Positions 63,963 through 64,000 of a stretch of 64,000 nt of DNA are shown in pieces. Location of the stretch: positions 359,673-423,672 of the forward strand of contig NZ_SDPO01000004.1 of assembly GCF_004134865.1 (NCBI RefSeq), given 5' to 3'. Source of the stretch: Agromyces fucosus (GTDB taxonomy: Bacteria; Actinomycetota; Actinomycetes; Actinomycetales; Microbacteriaceae). The notes below the pieces were generated by a model that was not told the DNA's origin, did no database searches, and worked only from the letters and a program-made list of their open reading frames with translations. Numbering within the stretch: position 1 is the stretch's first letter; each line of letters starts with the position of its first letter. The position numbers and the translations under genes are program-made.

Positions 63963-64000
63963 GCCGATTGACGACTTCCCACAGACGGAGGGCATCCTCC

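Overview
The window is high-GC DNA (visually about 70% G+C, with strong G/C preference at third codon positions and many GTG and some TTG starts) from an actinobacterium, most probably a member of the Microbacteriaceae (order Micrococcales). The evidence is the family-typical 125-aa DUF7882-like protein (start MGTLYYGDSG), the AdnA/AdnB helicase-nuclease pair, DUF3107 and DUF3117 proteins, UPF0182, a DUF2342 protein and a leaderless promoter. Genus assignment (an Agromyces-like organism) is only an impression. The window is chromosomal housekeeping DNA with a few accessory blocks; I see no transposase, integrase, phage gene or CRISPR array.

Layout. 1-3551: ferritin-like tail, a small membrane protein coupled to a CorA-type channel, the DUF7882-like protein, a SHOCT membrane protein, a universal stress protein and a 76-aa orphan behind a structured leader. 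3589-6078: arylsulfatase with its formylglycine-generating enzyme. 6245-8995: alpha/beta-hydrolase/membrane fusion with a TetR repressor and its palindromic operator. 9178-23563: two near-identical initiator tRNA genes in direct orientation enclose a 14-kb catabolic cluster containing an FMN reductase, an M20 amidohydrolase, four luciferase-like (LLM) monooxygenases, a polar amino-acid ABC transporter, two GNAT acetyltransferases, a covalent-flavin amine oxidase and a DUF1684 protein. The enzyme set matches the acetylate - monooxygenate - deacetylate logic of Bacillus S-(2-succino)cysteine and related organosulfur salvage operons. 23850-25232: secreted GH18 chitinase.

25322-46416 is a conserved actinobacterial core block whose order parallels the Mycobacterium Rv3193c-Rv3211 region as I recall it: methyltransferase, UPF0182, PDZ-Lon protease, DUF2342, a cyclodehydratase-like Cys4 protein, UvrD2-like helicase, NudC, an APH-fold pseudokinase, AdnB, AdnA, DUF3107, a ferritin-like protein and a DEAD-box helicase. 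46515-52186: membrane protein/MarR pair with operator, PHP phosphoesterase, RhuM-Fic protein, EEP-family hydrolase and Xaa-Pro aminopeptidase. 52362-57873: YflT-domain stress protein, MgtE-N/CBS protein, DUF1003, Mrp, a lipoprotein and two small proteins, a second core block resembling the mycobacterial Rv1229c-Rv1232c order. 57890-62465: a sphingosine-1-phosphate-lyase-like PLP enzyme with a GPH-type transporter, divergent from a semialdehyde dehydrogenase across a tandem-repeat control region. 62538-63882: TatB, O-methyltransferase and DUF3117.

Strongest leads: the tRNA-flanked LLM/acetyltransferase/amidohydrolase island; a mutually exclusive stem arrangement that would hide or expose the ribosome-binding site of the 76-aa gene; the APH-fold protein with lost catalytic residues beside AdnAB; the RhuM-Fic protein; and an over-represented octamer (GGCATCCG) scattered through genes and spacers.
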